From the NCBI GenBank assembly GCA_965209045.1, contig CBDBPW010000002.1, positions 372,001 through 436,000 on the forward strand: a stretch of 64,000 bases of DNA. Direction: 5' to 3'. The position numbers and the translations under genes are program-made. The notes under the pieces were generated by a model. That model did not search any database and was not told the DNA's origin. It saw nothing but the letters and a program-made list of their open reading frames with translations. Source of the DNA: JAJEFO01 sp965209045. Its GTDB lineage: Bacteria; Pseudomonadota; Alphaproteobacteria; Rhodobacterales; Rhodobacteraceae. This document shows, in pieces, positions 1-10,089 of the stretch (the first letter of the stretch is position 1; each line of letters starts with the position of its first letter).

Positions 1-20
1 ATGCAAACGGCGCAAGAGAC

Positions 21-857
21 ATGACAGACCAGATGCCAGTGACCACTGTGAACGCCAAGACGGTAACGCTGCCTGATGCCCAGACCGTGACACATGTCCG
101 GCACTGGACAGATCGGCTGTTCTCCTTCCGCGTGACTCGGCCACGATCCTTGCGCTTTCGCTCGGGCGAATTCGTGATGCTCGGACTCATGGGAGAAAAC
201 GGCAAGCCACTTCTTCGCGCCTATTCCATCGCCTCTCCTGCGTGGGACGACGAGCTGGAATTCTACTCGATCAAGGTTCCGGACGGCCCGCTGACCTCAC
301 GCCTCCAGCATGTCCGGGAGGGAGAGCAGGTCATTCTTCGCACCAAGCCCGTTGGAACGCTGGTGCTGGACGCGCTGCTGCCTGGCAACCGCCTCTGGCT
401 CTTTGCGACGGGAACCGGCATCGCGCCCTTCGCCTCGCTCATGCGGGATCCGGAAACCTACGAACGCTTCGGCGAAATCATCCTGATGCACACATGCCGC
501 GATGTGGCGGAACTCGACTACGGCCGCAAGTTGATCGAGAGCATCCGTGCCGACGACCTGCTGGCCGAGCTCATCGGCGAAGGCTTTGCGGACAGGCTGA
601 GGCACTATCCATCGACCACGCGTGAGCGCAGCGCGTCAATGGGCAGGATCACCGACAACCTGACGACAGGCAAGGTGCTCACCGACCTGGCCATAGACGG
701 CATCAGCCCTGACAAGGATCGCGGCATGGTCTGCGGCTCGTTTGGATTCATCAAGGACATGAAGGCCGTTCTCGAGGGATTTGGGCTTGAAGAGGGCGCA
801 AACAGCGATCCAAGGCACTACGTTGTCGAGAAGGCGTTTGTCGGCGACGGCATCTGA
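21..857 (+). CDS. fpr: Ferredoxin--NADP(+) reductase
   Basis: Flavoenzyme that moves electrons between NADP(H) and ferredoxin or flavodoxin in the cytosol, often serving redox balance and oxidative-stress defence. The 278-residue protein has the FAD-binding RAYS motif at residues 66-69 and the NADP-binding GTGIAPF motif at 131-137. Its C-terminus (VEKAFVGDGI) has the short extension after the aromatic position that is typical of bacterial Fpr-type enzymes. The ATG at 21 is preceded by AAGAGA as a weak ribosome site. The gene stands alone, with about 200 bp before infC. Confidence 0.93.
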   Translation: MTDQMPVTTVNAKTVTLPDAQTVTHVRHWTDRLFSFRVTRPRSLRFRSGEFVMLGLMGENGKPLLRAYSIASPAWDDELEFYSIKVPDGPLTSRLQHVREGEQVILRTKPVGTLVLDALLPGNRLWLFATGTGIAPFASLMRDPETYERFGEIILMHTCRDVAELDYGRKLIESIRADDLLAELIGEGFADRLRHYPSTTRERSASMGRITDNLTTGKVLTDLAIDGISPDKDRGMVCGSFGFIKDMKAVLEGFGLEEGANSDPRHYVVEKAFVGDGI

Positions 858-1001
858 CGTCCGAATCAAGCCCGTGCCATCGGTGCGCGAGGCCTCTCTC
901 AAGAACCGATGGCCGGACCGCCCCCCCGGAAAGGTGCGGAGACTTGCAACAGCGCGGCGGGAAACTGCATTTGCGCTCGGCGTTTTGTCTTGCAAATCCG
1001 G

Positions 1002-1030
1002 TTGAATCCCCTCAGGTCCAAGCATAATTT
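1002..1030 (+). promoter_or_regulatory. Putative sigma-70 promoter of infC
   Basis: TTGAAT (1002-1007) and TAATTT (1025-1030) are separated by 17 bp and lie directly upstream of infC. Recognised by eye only; the spacing is ideal but both boxes are imperfect. Confidence 0.4.
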
Positions 1031-1066
1031 CGTGCACCTGTAGGAACAACAAAGGGGTGTATCACC

Positions 1067-1609
<543 letters not shown>

Positions 1610-1655
1610 GAGGGACGGCAGTACCGCGAGTGCTGGCCGGAGAGAGGGTCAAGGC

Positions 1656-2876
1656 ATGAACGCGCAGGACGGAATCAAGGCCAGTAACGCGCCGGATCTC
1701 TCGGAATTTGCATGGGAGGACCCGTTCCTCCTTGCCGGTCAGCTGACCGAAGACGAGCGGATGCTGGCCGAGGCGGCGAAGGCCTTCGCTGACAGCCGCC
1801 TCGCACCCAGGATTCGCGCAGCCTATGCCGAGGAGCGCGTGGAACCGGAGGTCATGGCGGAGATGGGAGAGGCCGGGCTGCTGGGAATCACGATTCCCGA
1901 AGAGTTCGGCGGTCTGGGATCAAGTTATGTCACCTACGGCCTCGTGGCCCGCGAAATCGAGCGAATCGATTCCGGCTACCGCTCCATGATGTCGGTCCAG
2001 TCTTCCCTGGTGATGTATCCGATCTTCGCCTACGGCACGAGCGCGCAGCGCCGAAAGTACCTTCCCGGCCTCGCGGCAGGCAGCCTCATCGGCTGCTTCG
2101 GCTTGACCGAGGCAGGCGCAGGCTCCGACCCGGGCGGCATGAAGACCCGCGCCGAGAGGACTGGCGACGGGTACAGGCTCAACGGTTCGAAGACTTGGAT
2201 TTCAAACTCCCCGATCGCCGACGTCTTTGTCGTTTGGGCCAAGTCCGACGGCCACGACGGCAAGATTCGAGGCTTCGTGCTGGAAAAGGGCGCAAGGGGA
2301 CTGTCAGCACCGAAGATCGAGGGCAAGCAGTCGTTGAGAGCAAGCGTGACCGGAGAGATCGTGCTCGACGACGTCGAAGTCGGCGAGGAGGCACTCCTGC
2401 CTGGTGTCGAAGGACTCAAGGGGCCCTTTGGATGCCTGAATCGGGCGCGTTACGGAATCGCCTGGGGCGTTTTGGGCGCTGCCGAGTTCTGCTGGACGGC
2501 AGCAAGGCAATACGGCCTCGTCCGCAACCAGTTCGGCAGGCCGATTGCAGCCACCCAGCTCTTCCAGAAGAAGCTTGCCGACATGCAGACCGAAATCGCG
2601 TTCGGACTTCAGGGCACGTTGCGGGTCGGCCGCCTGATGGATGAAGGCCGTGCAGCTCCCGAGATGATCTCGATCCTTAAGCGGAACAACTGCGGCAAGG
2701 CACTCGACATCGCCCGGATGGCGCGCGACATGCATGGCGGCAACGGGATCTCGGAGGAATTCCAGGTCATTCGCCACGCAATGAACCTGGAGACGGTCAA
2801 CACGTACGAAGGCACGCACGACATTCATGCGCTGATTCTGGGCAGGGCGCAGACCGGACTTCAGGCGTTTTTCTGA
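1656..2876 (+). CDS. gcdH: Glutaryl-CoA dehydrogenase
   Basis: Acyl-CoA dehydrogenase family flavoprotein that oxidises and decarboxylates glutaryl-CoA to crotonyl-CoA in lysine, hydroxylysine and tryptophan breakdown. At 406 residues it has normal family length. It shows GLTEAGAGSDPGGM in the FAD/substrate region, KTWISNSP, and near the C-terminus NTYEGTHDIH, where Glu385 is the expected catalytic base. HGGNGIS precedes it as in GcdH proteins. It follows infC by 46 bp on the same strand but is not functionally linked to it. No glutaconate or ETF genes are in the window, so the pathway assignment rests on sequence alone. Confidence 0.9.
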   Translation: MNAQDGIKASNAPDLSEFAWEDPFLLAGQLTEDERMLAEAAKAFADSRLAPRIRAAYAEERVEPEVMAEMGEAGLLGITIPEEFGGLGSSYVTYGLVAREIERIDSGYRSMMSVQSSLVMYPIFAYGTSAQRRKYLPGLAAGSLIGCFGLTEAGAGSDPGGMKTRAERTGDGYRLNGSKTWISNSPIADVFVVWAKSDGHDGKIRGFVLEKGARGLSAPKIEGKQSLRASVTGEIVLDDVEVGEEALLPGVEGLKGPFGCLNRARYGIAWGVLGAAEFCWTAARQYGLVRNQFGRPIAATQLFQKKLADMQTEIAFGLQGTLRVGRLMDEGRAAPEMISILKRNNCGKALDIARMARDMHGGNGISEEFQVIRHAMNLETVNTYEGTHDIHALILGRAQTGLQAFF

Positions 2877-3040
2877 GCCCGGCGCGCCACGAATCGCCCT
2901 GAAAGCCCGATTGAGCCGCCAAGGGCACGACTCCGACCGTTCGACCAGGCCGTGCAGAGGCTGCATGAACGCGATGCGCCGCCAACCCACACGGGCGAAA
3001 GGCTCCTGTCAGCCGGGCCGTCTCCCGACGTCGGCTGACC

Positions 3041-3334
3041 TCAACTGTCGTAGTCGGGCGCCCTTGCGGCACGAACGCGGTCTTGCAGGCGCGGCAGCAA
3101 GACGCCGGCGAGCACGCCGACTGCCAACGGCACTGCGTGGTCCTCCGACACCAGCCACGACGCGACCGCAGCAAGCAGGACGCATCCAGCGAGCGCCGCT
3201 GCGCGCAATTCAACCGCCTTGATCGAGTCCTCCGCAATCGAGAGGCTCCACGACAGCAGCCTTCTTGCATGAATTTCGGAATGGGAGGCGCCCCAGCCTG
3301 CGACCATGCCCAAGACAAATGCCACCAGCATCAC
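3041..3334 (-). CDS. Small membrane protein of unknown function
   Basis: A 97-residue protein that I do not recognise. It contains three hydrophobic segments: residues 1-17 (LVAFVLGMVAGWG), about 46-62 (AAALAGCVLLAAVASWL) and about 68-82 (AVPLAVGVLAGVLLP), with charged linkers between. This pattern and the lack of a better reading in other frames support a real inner-membrane protein. It is transcribed away from pyrC, with about 96 bp between the two starts. Confidence 0.6.
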   Translation of the reverse strand: MMLVAFVLGMVAGWGASHSEIHARRLLSWSLSIAEDSIKAVELRAAALAGCVLLAAVASWLVSEDHAVPLAVGVLAGVLLPRLQDRVRAARAPDYDS

Positions 3335-3430
3335 TTCGCCCTTTCACGTCTCTCCTCGAAGGTTCTAGCCCGATTCCCGACCGATTTCGAGACTCTGGCT
3401 CCCCGGCACCCGTTCCGATAGAGGAGAGGC

Positions 3431-4474
3431 ATGGGTGACGCCACTCTGACCATCAGGCGGCCGGATGACTGGCATCTGCACCTGCGCGACGGTGCAATGA
3501 TGGCGGGCGTCCTGCCATGTTCCGCGGCACATTTCGCCCGCGCCCTCATCATGCCGAATCTCTCGCCACCTGTCGTCACCACGCACGATGCCACAGGCTA
3601 TCGCGATCGCATCCTGGCAGCCCTGCCCCAAGGATCCGAATTCGAGCCGCTCATGACGCTCTATCTCACCGAGGACACGGATCCGGCCGACGTGAAGGCT
3701 GCCGCCGACGGCGGCCTCGTAAGGGCCGTCAAGCTGTATCCTGCCGGGGCCACCACGAATTCCGCTGACGGGGTGCGCGACTTCGACAAGATCCGGAGCG
3801 TCCTCGAAATGATGGCCGAGGCCAGACTGCCGCTCTGCGTCCACGGCGAGGTGACGCGCCCGGAGGTCGACATCTTTGATCGAGAAGCCGCCTTCATTGA
3901 CGAGGTGCTTGACCCGATGCGTCGCAGGACACCGGGGCTGCGCGTCGTGATGGAGCATATCACGACCGCGGAGGCCGTAGCCTATGCGACCGACGGCGGC
4001 AGCGACCTTGGCGCGACCATTACTGTCCAGCATCTGATGCTCGACCGAAACGACATGCTGGCAGGCGGCATCCGCCCGCATTTCTATTGCCTGCCGATCT
4101 TGAAGCGCGGCACCCATCGACCGGCGTTGGTCAAGGCCGCCACTAGCGGGAACCCGGCCTTTTTCCTGGGAACCGACAGCGCACCTCACGCCACCGAGGC
4201 CAAGCAAGGCGCGTGCGGATGCGCCGGATGCTTCACGGCGCCCGTCGCGCTCGCCTGCCTCGCGGAAGTCTTCGACAACGCCGACGCCCTGGATCAGCTG
4301 GAAGGCTTTGTCGCGAAACACGGGGCAAGCTTCTACGGTCTCCCCCAGAACGATGCGAGCATCACGCTGCAGAAAGGGGATCCGGTCGAGTTCCCTAGAC
4401 AAGTGCAGACCGGTGAAGGGCCGGTCACGGTCTTTGATCCCGGCAAGCCGGTCCATTGGCGGGTCGCGTCGTGA
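3431..4474 (+). CDS. pyrC: Dihydroorotase (class II)
   Basis: Catalyses the reversible cyclisation of N-carbamoyl-L-aspartate to dihydroorotate, the third step of pyrimidine synthesis. The metal site is visible: HLH at residues 15-17, carbamylated Lys101 in AVKLYPAG, HGEV and EHITT for the two further histidines, and TDSAPH for the metal-binding Asp. The 347-residue length fits the homodimeric PyrC class found in Proteobacteria. GAGAGG (3421-3426) is the ribosome site. pyrE follows 59 bp downstream, so the two probably form an operon. Confidence 0.95.
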   Translation: MGDATLTIRRPDDWHLHLRDGAMMAGVLPCSAAHFARALIMPNLSPPVVTTHDATGYRDRILAALPQGSEFEPLMTLYLTEDTDPADVKAAADGGLVRAVKLYPAGATTNSADGVRDFDKIRSVLEMMAEARLPLCVHGEVTRPEVDIFDREAAFIDEVLDPMRRRTPGLRVVMEHITTAEAVAYATDGGSDLGATITVQHLMLDRNDMLAGGIRPHFYCLPILKRGTHRPALVKAATSGNPAFFLGTDSAPHATEAKQGACGCAGCFTAPVALACLAEVFDNADALDQLEGFVAKHGASFYGLPQNDASITLQKGDPVEFPRQVQTGEGPVTVFDPGKPVHWRVAS

Positions 4475-4533
4475 CCGCCGGTTCTGGCCGGACCGGGCGC
4501 CATTTCCACGAAGAAAGATCAGCGAGGCAAAAG

Positions 4534-5226
4534 ATGTTTCCGACAGTCTCCATCCCCTCAAGCTGCCCCGACGACTCCGAGATCGCGCGACAAAGCGCAG
4601 AAATGCTCCTTGAAGCCGACGCTGTTCACTTCAACGCCGACGAGCCCTTCAAGCTGTCAAGCGGCCTGCCTTCGCCAACCTACATCGATTGCAGGAAGCT
4701 GATCTCCTACCCGCGAATCCGGAGCCGCCTCATGGACTATCTGGCAGCGAGCGTCTTGCGCCGCGCCGGCGTGGATGCCTTTGACAATGTCGCGGGCGGA
4801 GAAACGGCCGGCATTCCCTTTGCCGCCTTCGTGGCGGAACGACTCGGCCTGCCAATGACCTACGTCCGGAAGAAACCCAAGGGCCACGGCCGGAACGCGC
4901 GAATCGAGGGCATGATGGGGGCTGGGGACAGAGTGCTTCTTGTCGAGGACCTTGCAACCGACGGCGGCTCCAAGCTGTCCTTCGTCGACGCGATCAGGGA
5001 GACCGGTGCTGCGTGCTCCCACACCGCCGTCATCTTCTACTACGGCATCTTTCCGGAGACAGTGGAACGGCTCGAAAATCATGGTGTTGCACTCCATCAT
5101 TTATGCACCTGGAGGGACGTGCTCGAAGCTGCAAAGGCCGGAAGGAAGTTTGATGCCGGCACCCTGAAAGAGGTGGAATCCTTCATTGTTGCGCCACGAG
5201 CCTGGCAGGCGACGCGCACAGCCTGA
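4534..5226 (+). CDS. pyrE: Orotate phosphoribosyltransferase
   Basis: Converts orotate and PRPP to orotidine 5'-phosphate, the step after dihydroorotate oxidation. The PRPP loop VLLVEDLATDGGSK is present, as is the substrate segment FKLSSGLPSPTYIDCRK. The frame is open from 4456, but the ATG at 4534 is preferred: it follows GAGG (4524-4527) at good spacing and gives a 230-residue protein of normal length. An upstream start would overlap pyrC and add non-conserved residues. It is likely cotranscribed with pyrC. Confidence 0.93.
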   Translation: MFPTVSIPSSCPDDSEIARQSAEMLLEADAVHFNADEPFKLSSGLPSPTYIDCRKLISYPRIRSRLMDYLAASVLRRAGVDAFDNVAGGETAGIPFAAFVAERLGLPMTYVRKKPKGHGRNARIEGMMGAGDRVLLVEDLATDGGSKLSFVDAIRETGAACSHTAVIFYYGIFPETVERLENHGVALHHLCTWRDVLEAAKAGRKFDAGTLKEVESFIVAPRAWQATRTA

Positions 5227-5248
5227 TCGGCAAATGTGACACCAGGTA

Positions 5249-5278
5249 TTGACCTTTTCCGTCCGCTGACCTCAATAT
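5249..5278 (+). promoter_or_regulatory. Putative sigma-70 promoter of dnaB
   Basis: TTGACC (5249-5254) and CAATAT (5273-5278) are 18 bp apart in the pyrE-dnaB gap. This is the best promoter-like pair seen by eye in the gap. Confidence 0.45.
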
Positions 5279-5399
5279 GATGGGGCACGTCGTCCATCCA
5301 CAGGCAATCCACATGATTTCCAGATGGACCCCGGGCGGACGCATCGGTTAGATGCGCAAGCACTCGACGAGACGGGAGTGACGGGAGGCGGGAAGCGTC

Positions 5400-6887
5400 A
5401 TGAACGAGATAGCCCAGATCAGGCAAGTGGGGACGGAAACGCAGGAATCCGTGCCACACAACATAGAGGCCGAGCAGCAGCTTCTGGGCGCAATCCTGAC
5501 CAACAACGATGTCTTCGACCGCATTGCATCCCTGGTTTCGGAAACGGACTTCTATGATCCAGTGCATGCACGCATCTTCGAGGTAGCAAAGAGCCGCATC
5601 TCGAAGAACACGCTGGCCTCGCCTGTCACCTTGAAAGCCTTCCTTGAGGATGATCCCGGACTGAAAGAGCTTGGAGGGCCGACATACCTGGCCAAGCTGG
5701 CGGGATCCGCAATCTCGTCATTCGCAGCGCGCGACTACGCGCAGATGATCCGCGACTTCTCGATCCGACGTGAGCTCATGCAGATCGGCAGGGACATCAC
5801 CGAAAAGGCCGCCAGAGTGGACGTTTCGACGGAGCCTGCGGAGCAGATATCTGAGGCAGAGCAAGCCCTTTACGAAGTGGCCGAGTCGGGCAGGTCTTCG
5901 ACCGGGTTCCAGTCCTTCCTGACCGCCCTGACAACTGCGGTGAACGTGGCGGGCGCCGCCTACAAGCGAGACGGAGGGCTGGCCGGACTTTCCACAGGCT
6001 TCATGGATCTCGACAAGAGAATCGGCGGGCTTCACAAGTCAGACCTGCTGGTCATTGCCGGTCGGCCGTCGATGGGCAAGACGTCGCTGGCGACGAACAT
6101 TGCATTCAACCTTGCCAGCGCCTTTCGCAAGGAACCTTCGCCGGACGGTCATGAGGAGACGGTCAGCGGTGGCGTCGTCGGCTTCTTCTCGCTGGAAATG
6201 TCTGCCGAGCAGCTGGCCGCCCGCATTCTGTCGGAAGCATCGGAGATTCCGTCCGAGCGCGTGCGAAGCGGGGACATGGACGAGCCCGAGTTCCGCCGAT
6301 TCGTCGATGCGGCCAAGAAACTCGAAGCCTGCCCATTGTACATTGATGACACGCCGGCTCTGCCCATTGGCCAGCTGGCCGGGCGTGCCCGACGACTTAA
6401 GCGGGAGCACGGCCTTGACGCCTTGATCGTCGACTATCTGCAACTCGTGAGGGCGTCCACCACCAGGGACAGCCGGGTCAACGAGGTCTCGGAGATCACC
6501 CAGAGCCTGAAGGCCATCGCCAAGGAGCTGGAAATTCCCGTGATCGCGCTGAGCCAGTTGAGCCGCCAGGTCGAATCGCGCGAAGACAAGCGCCCGCTGC
6601 TCAGCGACCTGCGGGAATCCGGCTCGATCGAGCAGGATGCGGATGTCGTGATGTTCGTCTTTCGGGAAGAATACTACAAGGAACGGGAAAAGCCCGGGGA
6701 CCACGATGGCGAAGCCATAGCGAAGTGGCACGAGGAGATGGAAAAGGTCCACAATCGTGCCGAGATCATCATCGGCAAGCAGCGGCACGGCCCCATCGGA
6801 ACGGTGGACCTGGCGTTCGACGGGCGCTTCACGCGGTTTTCAAGCCTTGCCAGGCCTTGGCAGCATGAAGGCATCGGCGACGCGTGA
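5400..6887 (+). CDS. dnaB: Replicative DNA helicase DnaB
   Basis: Hexameric 5'-3' helicase that unwinds the chromosome ahead of the replisome. The 495-residue protein has the helical N-terminal domain (about 18-120, starting PHNIEAEQQLLGAIL) and a RecA-like C-terminal domain with Walker A GRPSMGKTS at 221-229, the Walker B-like segment LDALIVDYLQLV, and the DnaB motif LSQLSRQVESRED. No intein is present. ATG at 5400 follows GGGAGGCGGGAAG. The gene has its own promoter-like sequence upstream and appears monocistronic. Confidence 0.95.
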   Translation: MNEIAQIRQVGTETQESVPHNIEAEQQLLGAILTNNDVFDRIASLVSETDFYDPVHARIFEVAKSRISKNTLASPVTLKAFLEDDPGLKELGGPTYLAKLAGSAISSFAARDYAQMIRDFSIRRELMQIGRDITEKAARVDVSTEPAEQISEAEQALYEVAESGRSSTGFQSFLTALTTAVNVAGAAYKRDGGLAGLSTGFMDLDKRIGGLHKSDLLVIAGRPSMGKTSLATNIAFNLASAFRKEPSPDGHEETVSGGVVGFFSLEMSAEQLAARILSEASEIPSERVRSGDMDEPEFRRFVDAAKKLEACPLYIDDTPALPIGQLAGRARRLKREHGLDALIVDYLQLVRASTTRDSRVNEVSEITQSLKAIAKELEIPVIALSQLSRQVESREDKRPLLSDLRESGSIEQDADVVMFVFREEYYKEREKPGDHDGEAIAKWHEEMEKVHNRAEIIIGKQRHGPIGTVDLAFDGRFTRFSSLARPWQHEGIGDA

Positions 6888-7140
6888 AAGCGCGCCCCGG
6901 AAACCGGCCACTATGGCAGGATTGCTTCACCGGGATTCGTGCCGCAAGCCCTCCTCACGCGAACTGTTCCACATCGGTCGCGTAGCCGGTCCGGCGGGTC
7001 CGCTCTCGGTGTTGTTGTGCCGAGCTACAGCCGGCTGGACAATTGGACTCCCGGGAACCGGATCGGCAAAGGCAAGAATGGCGGACATCGCTTGACTGGC
7101 GGCGAACGTCGCCCGCGCTCCTGATCTCGCGATCCGTGCT

Positions 7141-7713
7141 TCAGTCGCGTGGCGGCTCGACTCCGCAAATGGTCAGGCAGGATTCGCCGTATCTGCGGAC
7201 GTCAAGGACCGCGAGTCCAGGAGGAGGCGCCACTTCGCCGGCTTCCTCCCAGGCAATCAACGCGTCATCGGCAATCCACCCGCCAGACCGAGCCGCAACG
7301 AGCGCCGGCCCGCCAAGTTCCCGTCGAAATGGCGGATCGAGGAAAACCAGGGTCGCCGGTTCCCCTGCCGCAGGCACAAGTCGAGTCGCGTCGCCACGGA
7401 CCAGGCGGGTCTCCTCCTCGACTCCAGCCCTTGCAACGTTCTCCCGAAGAATCCTCGAAGCCGTGCGTCCGTTCTCGACGAATGTCGCGAAAGTCGCCCC
7501 TCGCGAGAGTGCTTCAAGACCAAGCGCGCCCGTGCCAGCGAACAAGTCCAGCACGCGGGCACCGGCCACCGGATCGCCAAAGCGTCCGCCAAGGAGAAGG
7601 TTGAAGAGGCTTTCGCGAACCCGGTCAGCCGTCGGCCTTAGCTGCGACCCGGCTCTCCTCTTGCCAACGGCGGAAAGCTTCAAGCCCCGCAAGCGGCCAC
7701 CGACTATCCTCAT
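7141..7713 (-). CDS. rsmD: 16S rRNA (guanine(966)-N2)-methyltransferase RsmD
   Basis: Methylates N2 of G966 of 16S rRNA using S-adenosylmethionine. The N-terminus MRIVGGRLRGLKL is characteristic. SAM motif I reads DLFAGTGALGLEALSRGA and the catalytic motif is LDPPF (the N/D-PP-F/Y form of amino methylases). The 190-residue length is normal. Its start overlaps the stop of the upstream flavoprotein gene by 4 bp (ATGA), so the two are translationally coupled, although no functional link is obvious. Confidence 0.9.
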   Translation of the reverse strand: MRIVGGRLRGLKLSAVGKRRAGSQLRPTADRVRESLFNLLLGGRFGDPVAGARVLDLFAGTGALGLEALSRGATFATFVENGRTASRILRENVARAGVEEETRLVRGDATRLVPAAGEPATLVFLDPPFRRELGGPALVAARSGGWIADDALIAWEEAGEVAPPPGLAVLDVRRYGESCLTICGVEPPRD

Positions 7714-8915
7714 GCCTTCAGGAGCGCCTTCAAGTCCGTGTCTGGGTCCTGAACTTGAGCGGGTCCGACGTTCTTGGCCATTTCGAGCAGTCGCTTGCCA
7801 ACCATGTAGTCACGAGGCGCATTGATGGCATCAACTGCAAGGAACCGATCGCCCTTGAAATACCAGTGACTCCGCCCCTTCTCGGAAATGCGCGACACGA
7901 CCCTGTCATTGCCGGCGCTCAGCCCGGCAATCTGGAGCTTCAGGCCATACTGGTCGGACCAGAACCACGGGACAGGCACGTATGGCGATTGAGCGCCCAG
8001 CATGTTCGCTGCAACGGCCTCCGCCTGATCGATCGCGTTCTGCACGGATTCGAGCCGCAGCCGGTTCCCATTGTAAGGAAAGCATGTGCAGTCCCCCGCC
8101 GCCCAGACATCCTTTGCCGAAGTGCGCCCGAACTCGTCAACGAGGATGCCGTTGCCGCAATCGATTCCTGCGGCCTCCGCAAGGCGCGTGTCGGGACGGA
8201 TTCCGGTTCCCACGATGACGAAATCCAGGTCAATCGTCGATCCATCCGTGAGCTGCGCACCTGAGACGTGGCCGTCTCCCGTCAGACGGTCAACCCCAAC
8301 GCCTTCTCGAATGTCGACGCCATGAGCCTGATGTTCCGCACGAATCACGTCCGCCGTCTCGCTTGCCGCCACACGGCTCAGGATGCGCTGCGTCAGCTCG
8401 ACAAGCGTAACCTTCAGCCCGAGCTTTGCAGCCACGGCCGCCGCTTCCAGCCCGATATAGCCTCCGCCGACCACAAGCACTTGCGCGCCTCGGCGGCAGA
8501 GCGGGCTGATTCGGTCGATGTCGGCCAGTGTCCGGACGGTATGGATTCCTGCCAGTTGACGACTCACCGCCTGCGGCAAGCTGTTCGGAAGCGATCCCAC
8601 GGCAAGCGCGAGCTGGTCATAGGACAGGCTGTCGGCTCCGATCATCGCGGACTTCTTGCGAACGTCTATGGCGTCAACGGGCGCTCCAAGGCGGAGCTTG
8701 ATGCCCTTGTCGTCATAAATTGAAGGCGGCCTCAGGTAGAGGCGCTCCTTCTCCATCTCTCCCAGCAGGTAAGCTTTCGACAATGGAGGGCGCTCGTACG
8801 GCGGTACCGGCTCGTCACCGACCAACGTCACTTCACCGCCATATCCTTCAGCACGCAACTTTTCGGCAAGGGACGCGCCTGCCTGGCCTGCTCCGATGAT
8901 CAGAATTCCGCCCAT
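7710..8915 (-). CDS. FAD-dependent ferredoxin reductase-like oxidoreductase
   Basis: NAD(P)H-dependent flavoprotein of the putidaredoxin/rhodocoxin reductase family, which passes electrons to [2Fe-2S] ferredoxins. The N-terminal FAD site reads IIGAGQAGASLAEKLR, followed by the family segment YERPPLSKAYLLG. A second Rossmann motif, VVGGGYIGLEAAAVAAKLG, binds NAD(P)H, and VWAAGDCTCFP is the second FAD contact. The frame runs open far upstream, but ATG at 8915 is chosen because it lies directly before the FAD motif and gives 401 residues. The ferredoxin or P450 partner is not in the window. Confidence 0.87.
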   Translation of the reverse strand: MGGILIIGAGQAGASLAEKLRAEGYGGEVTLVGDEPVPPYERPPLSKAYLLGEMEKERLYLRPPSIYDDKGIKLRLGAPVDAIDVRKKSAMIGADSLSYDQLALAVGSLPNSLPQAVSRQLAGIHTVRTLADIDRISPLCRRGAQVLVVGGGYIGLEAAAVAAKLGLKVTLVELTQRILSRVAASETADVIRAEHQAHGVDIREGVGVDRLTGDGHVSGAQLTDGSTIDLDFVIVGTGIRPDTRLAEAAGIDCGNGILVDEFGRTSAKDVWAAGDCTCFPYNGNRLRLESVQNAIDQAEAVAANMLGAQSPYVPVPWFWSDQYGLKLQIAGLSAGNDRVVSRISEKGRSHWYFKGDRFLAVDAINAPRDYMVGKRLLEMAKNVGPAQVQDPDTDLKALLKA

Positions 8916-8992
8916 GCACGTTGACCGCTGGCTTCTATCGTCAAAAGGCATATAACCTCGACAACGAATTTGGCAATTGGGAGACACGGACA

Positions 8993-9478
8993 ATGGCTCA
9001 GGTAGGTGACAGGATTCCTTCGGCGGCGCTCTTGCACAAGGCAGGCGACGCCGTGACCGAAGTCGACATTTCAGAGCGGGTGGCAGGGCGCCGGGTGGTG
9101 TTGTTCGGATTGCCCGGAGCCTACACTTCGACTTGCGACCAGGCGCATTTGCCAAGCTTCGTCCGTACCGCTGACGCCTTTCGGGAGAAGGGAATCGAGG
9201 AAATCATCTGTGTCGCGGCGAACGACGTGCTCGTGATGGAACACTGGGGGCTGGCCTCGGGCGCGGATGACGCCGGAATCACGATGCTGGCCGACTGGAA
9301 CAGCGAACTTGCGAAGGGCCTTGGTCTTGCGTTCAGCGTACCCGCCGTCGGCCTCAAGGATCGCATGACGCGCTGCGCGATGATGATCGAGGACGGGGAA
9401 ATCAAGGTTCTCCAGGTCGAGGAGGACAGCGGCGTCTGCAGCCTGACTGCAGGGGAGACTCTTCTCGAGATCATCTGA
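8993..9478 (+). CDS. Peroxiredoxin (Prx5 type)
   Basis: Thiol peroxidase that reduces H2O2 and alkyl hydroperoxides. The 161-residue protein carries the peroxidatic Cys48 in PGAYTSTC and a C-terminal Cys149 in SGVCSLTAGE, as in the PrxII/Prx5 group. ATG at 8993 is chosen over upstream in-frame codons because it starts the conserved VGDRIPSAAL segment. It diverges from the flavoprotein gene with 77 bp between starts. Confidence 0.9.
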   Translation: MAQVGDRIPSAALLHKAGDAVTEVDISERVAGRRVVLFGLPGAYTSTCDQAHLPSFVRTADAFREKGIEEIICVAANDVLVMEHWGLASGADDAGITMLADWNSELAKGLGLAFSVPAVGLKDRMTRCAMMIEDGEIKVLQVEEDSGVCSLTAGETLLEII

Positions 9479-10089
9479 CGTCCAGTTGTACGGCAGACCT
9501 CGGGCTGCCGTGCAAAGCGTTCGCCAACGTCCGAAGACGTGTTCGACTGCCTCGCGATCAAGCGAAGAACGCAAAATCTTGGCGAAATTCAACATACGTC
9601 AGGAACGACATACGTCACAATTTGACTACGTTCAGCGTCACGTATGTCAGGAAGCCCCATCCGGGGCCAAGGATCGAATGGATTCAGGCAGCGCCGGCAG
9701 AACCGCGATGACCTGTGGCGACTTGCTCGCCGTTGCCAGGTTCAGCAGGCTGGTCTCCATGATGAAACCGGGGCCTGTTCTGTTCGCTTCGTGTCGCGGC
9801 AGGATTTGACTCAAGTGTTCAGGTCGTATGCAAAACCATTCGACCGCGCCGAAAAGTCACTTTCCGGCTCAATGTGCCGGAAACTCCGTCTGTCCGAACC
9901 GAAACGCCGCCGCCCCGACCCTGATCATGCGCATGGCCCAACCTCCGGCCGCGGCGGCGAACCCCTTTCCCCCGTGAGATCCTCCTTTAGCATGCGGACC
10001 CAGACAGATGCAGCCAAACCGCCTCGGCGGCATTCCAGGCGGCAAGCCCGTGCCGGCCCCCGAGCGGCATCCGCAGGAGAGAAGGCGAC
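9479..10089 (+). other. Intergenic region, no gene seen
   Basis: About 610 bp without a credible coding frame. The start contains a GC hairpin (ACGGCAG at 9490-9496 with CTGCCGT at 9505-9511) that could end the peroxiredoxin transcript, although no T-run follows. A repeat cluster lies at 9592-9649. The remainder shows nothing that I can interpret. Confidence 0.5.
9592..9649. repeat. ACATACGTCA direct repeats with an inverted copy
   Basis: ACATACGTCA occurs at 9592-9601 and again at 9608-9617. An inverted partial copy, ACGTATGTC, lies at 9640-9648. The AT-richer patch stands out from its GC-rich surroundings. The two direct copies are 16 bp apart start to start. It could be an operator, but no regulator is assigned. 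Confidence 0.45.
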
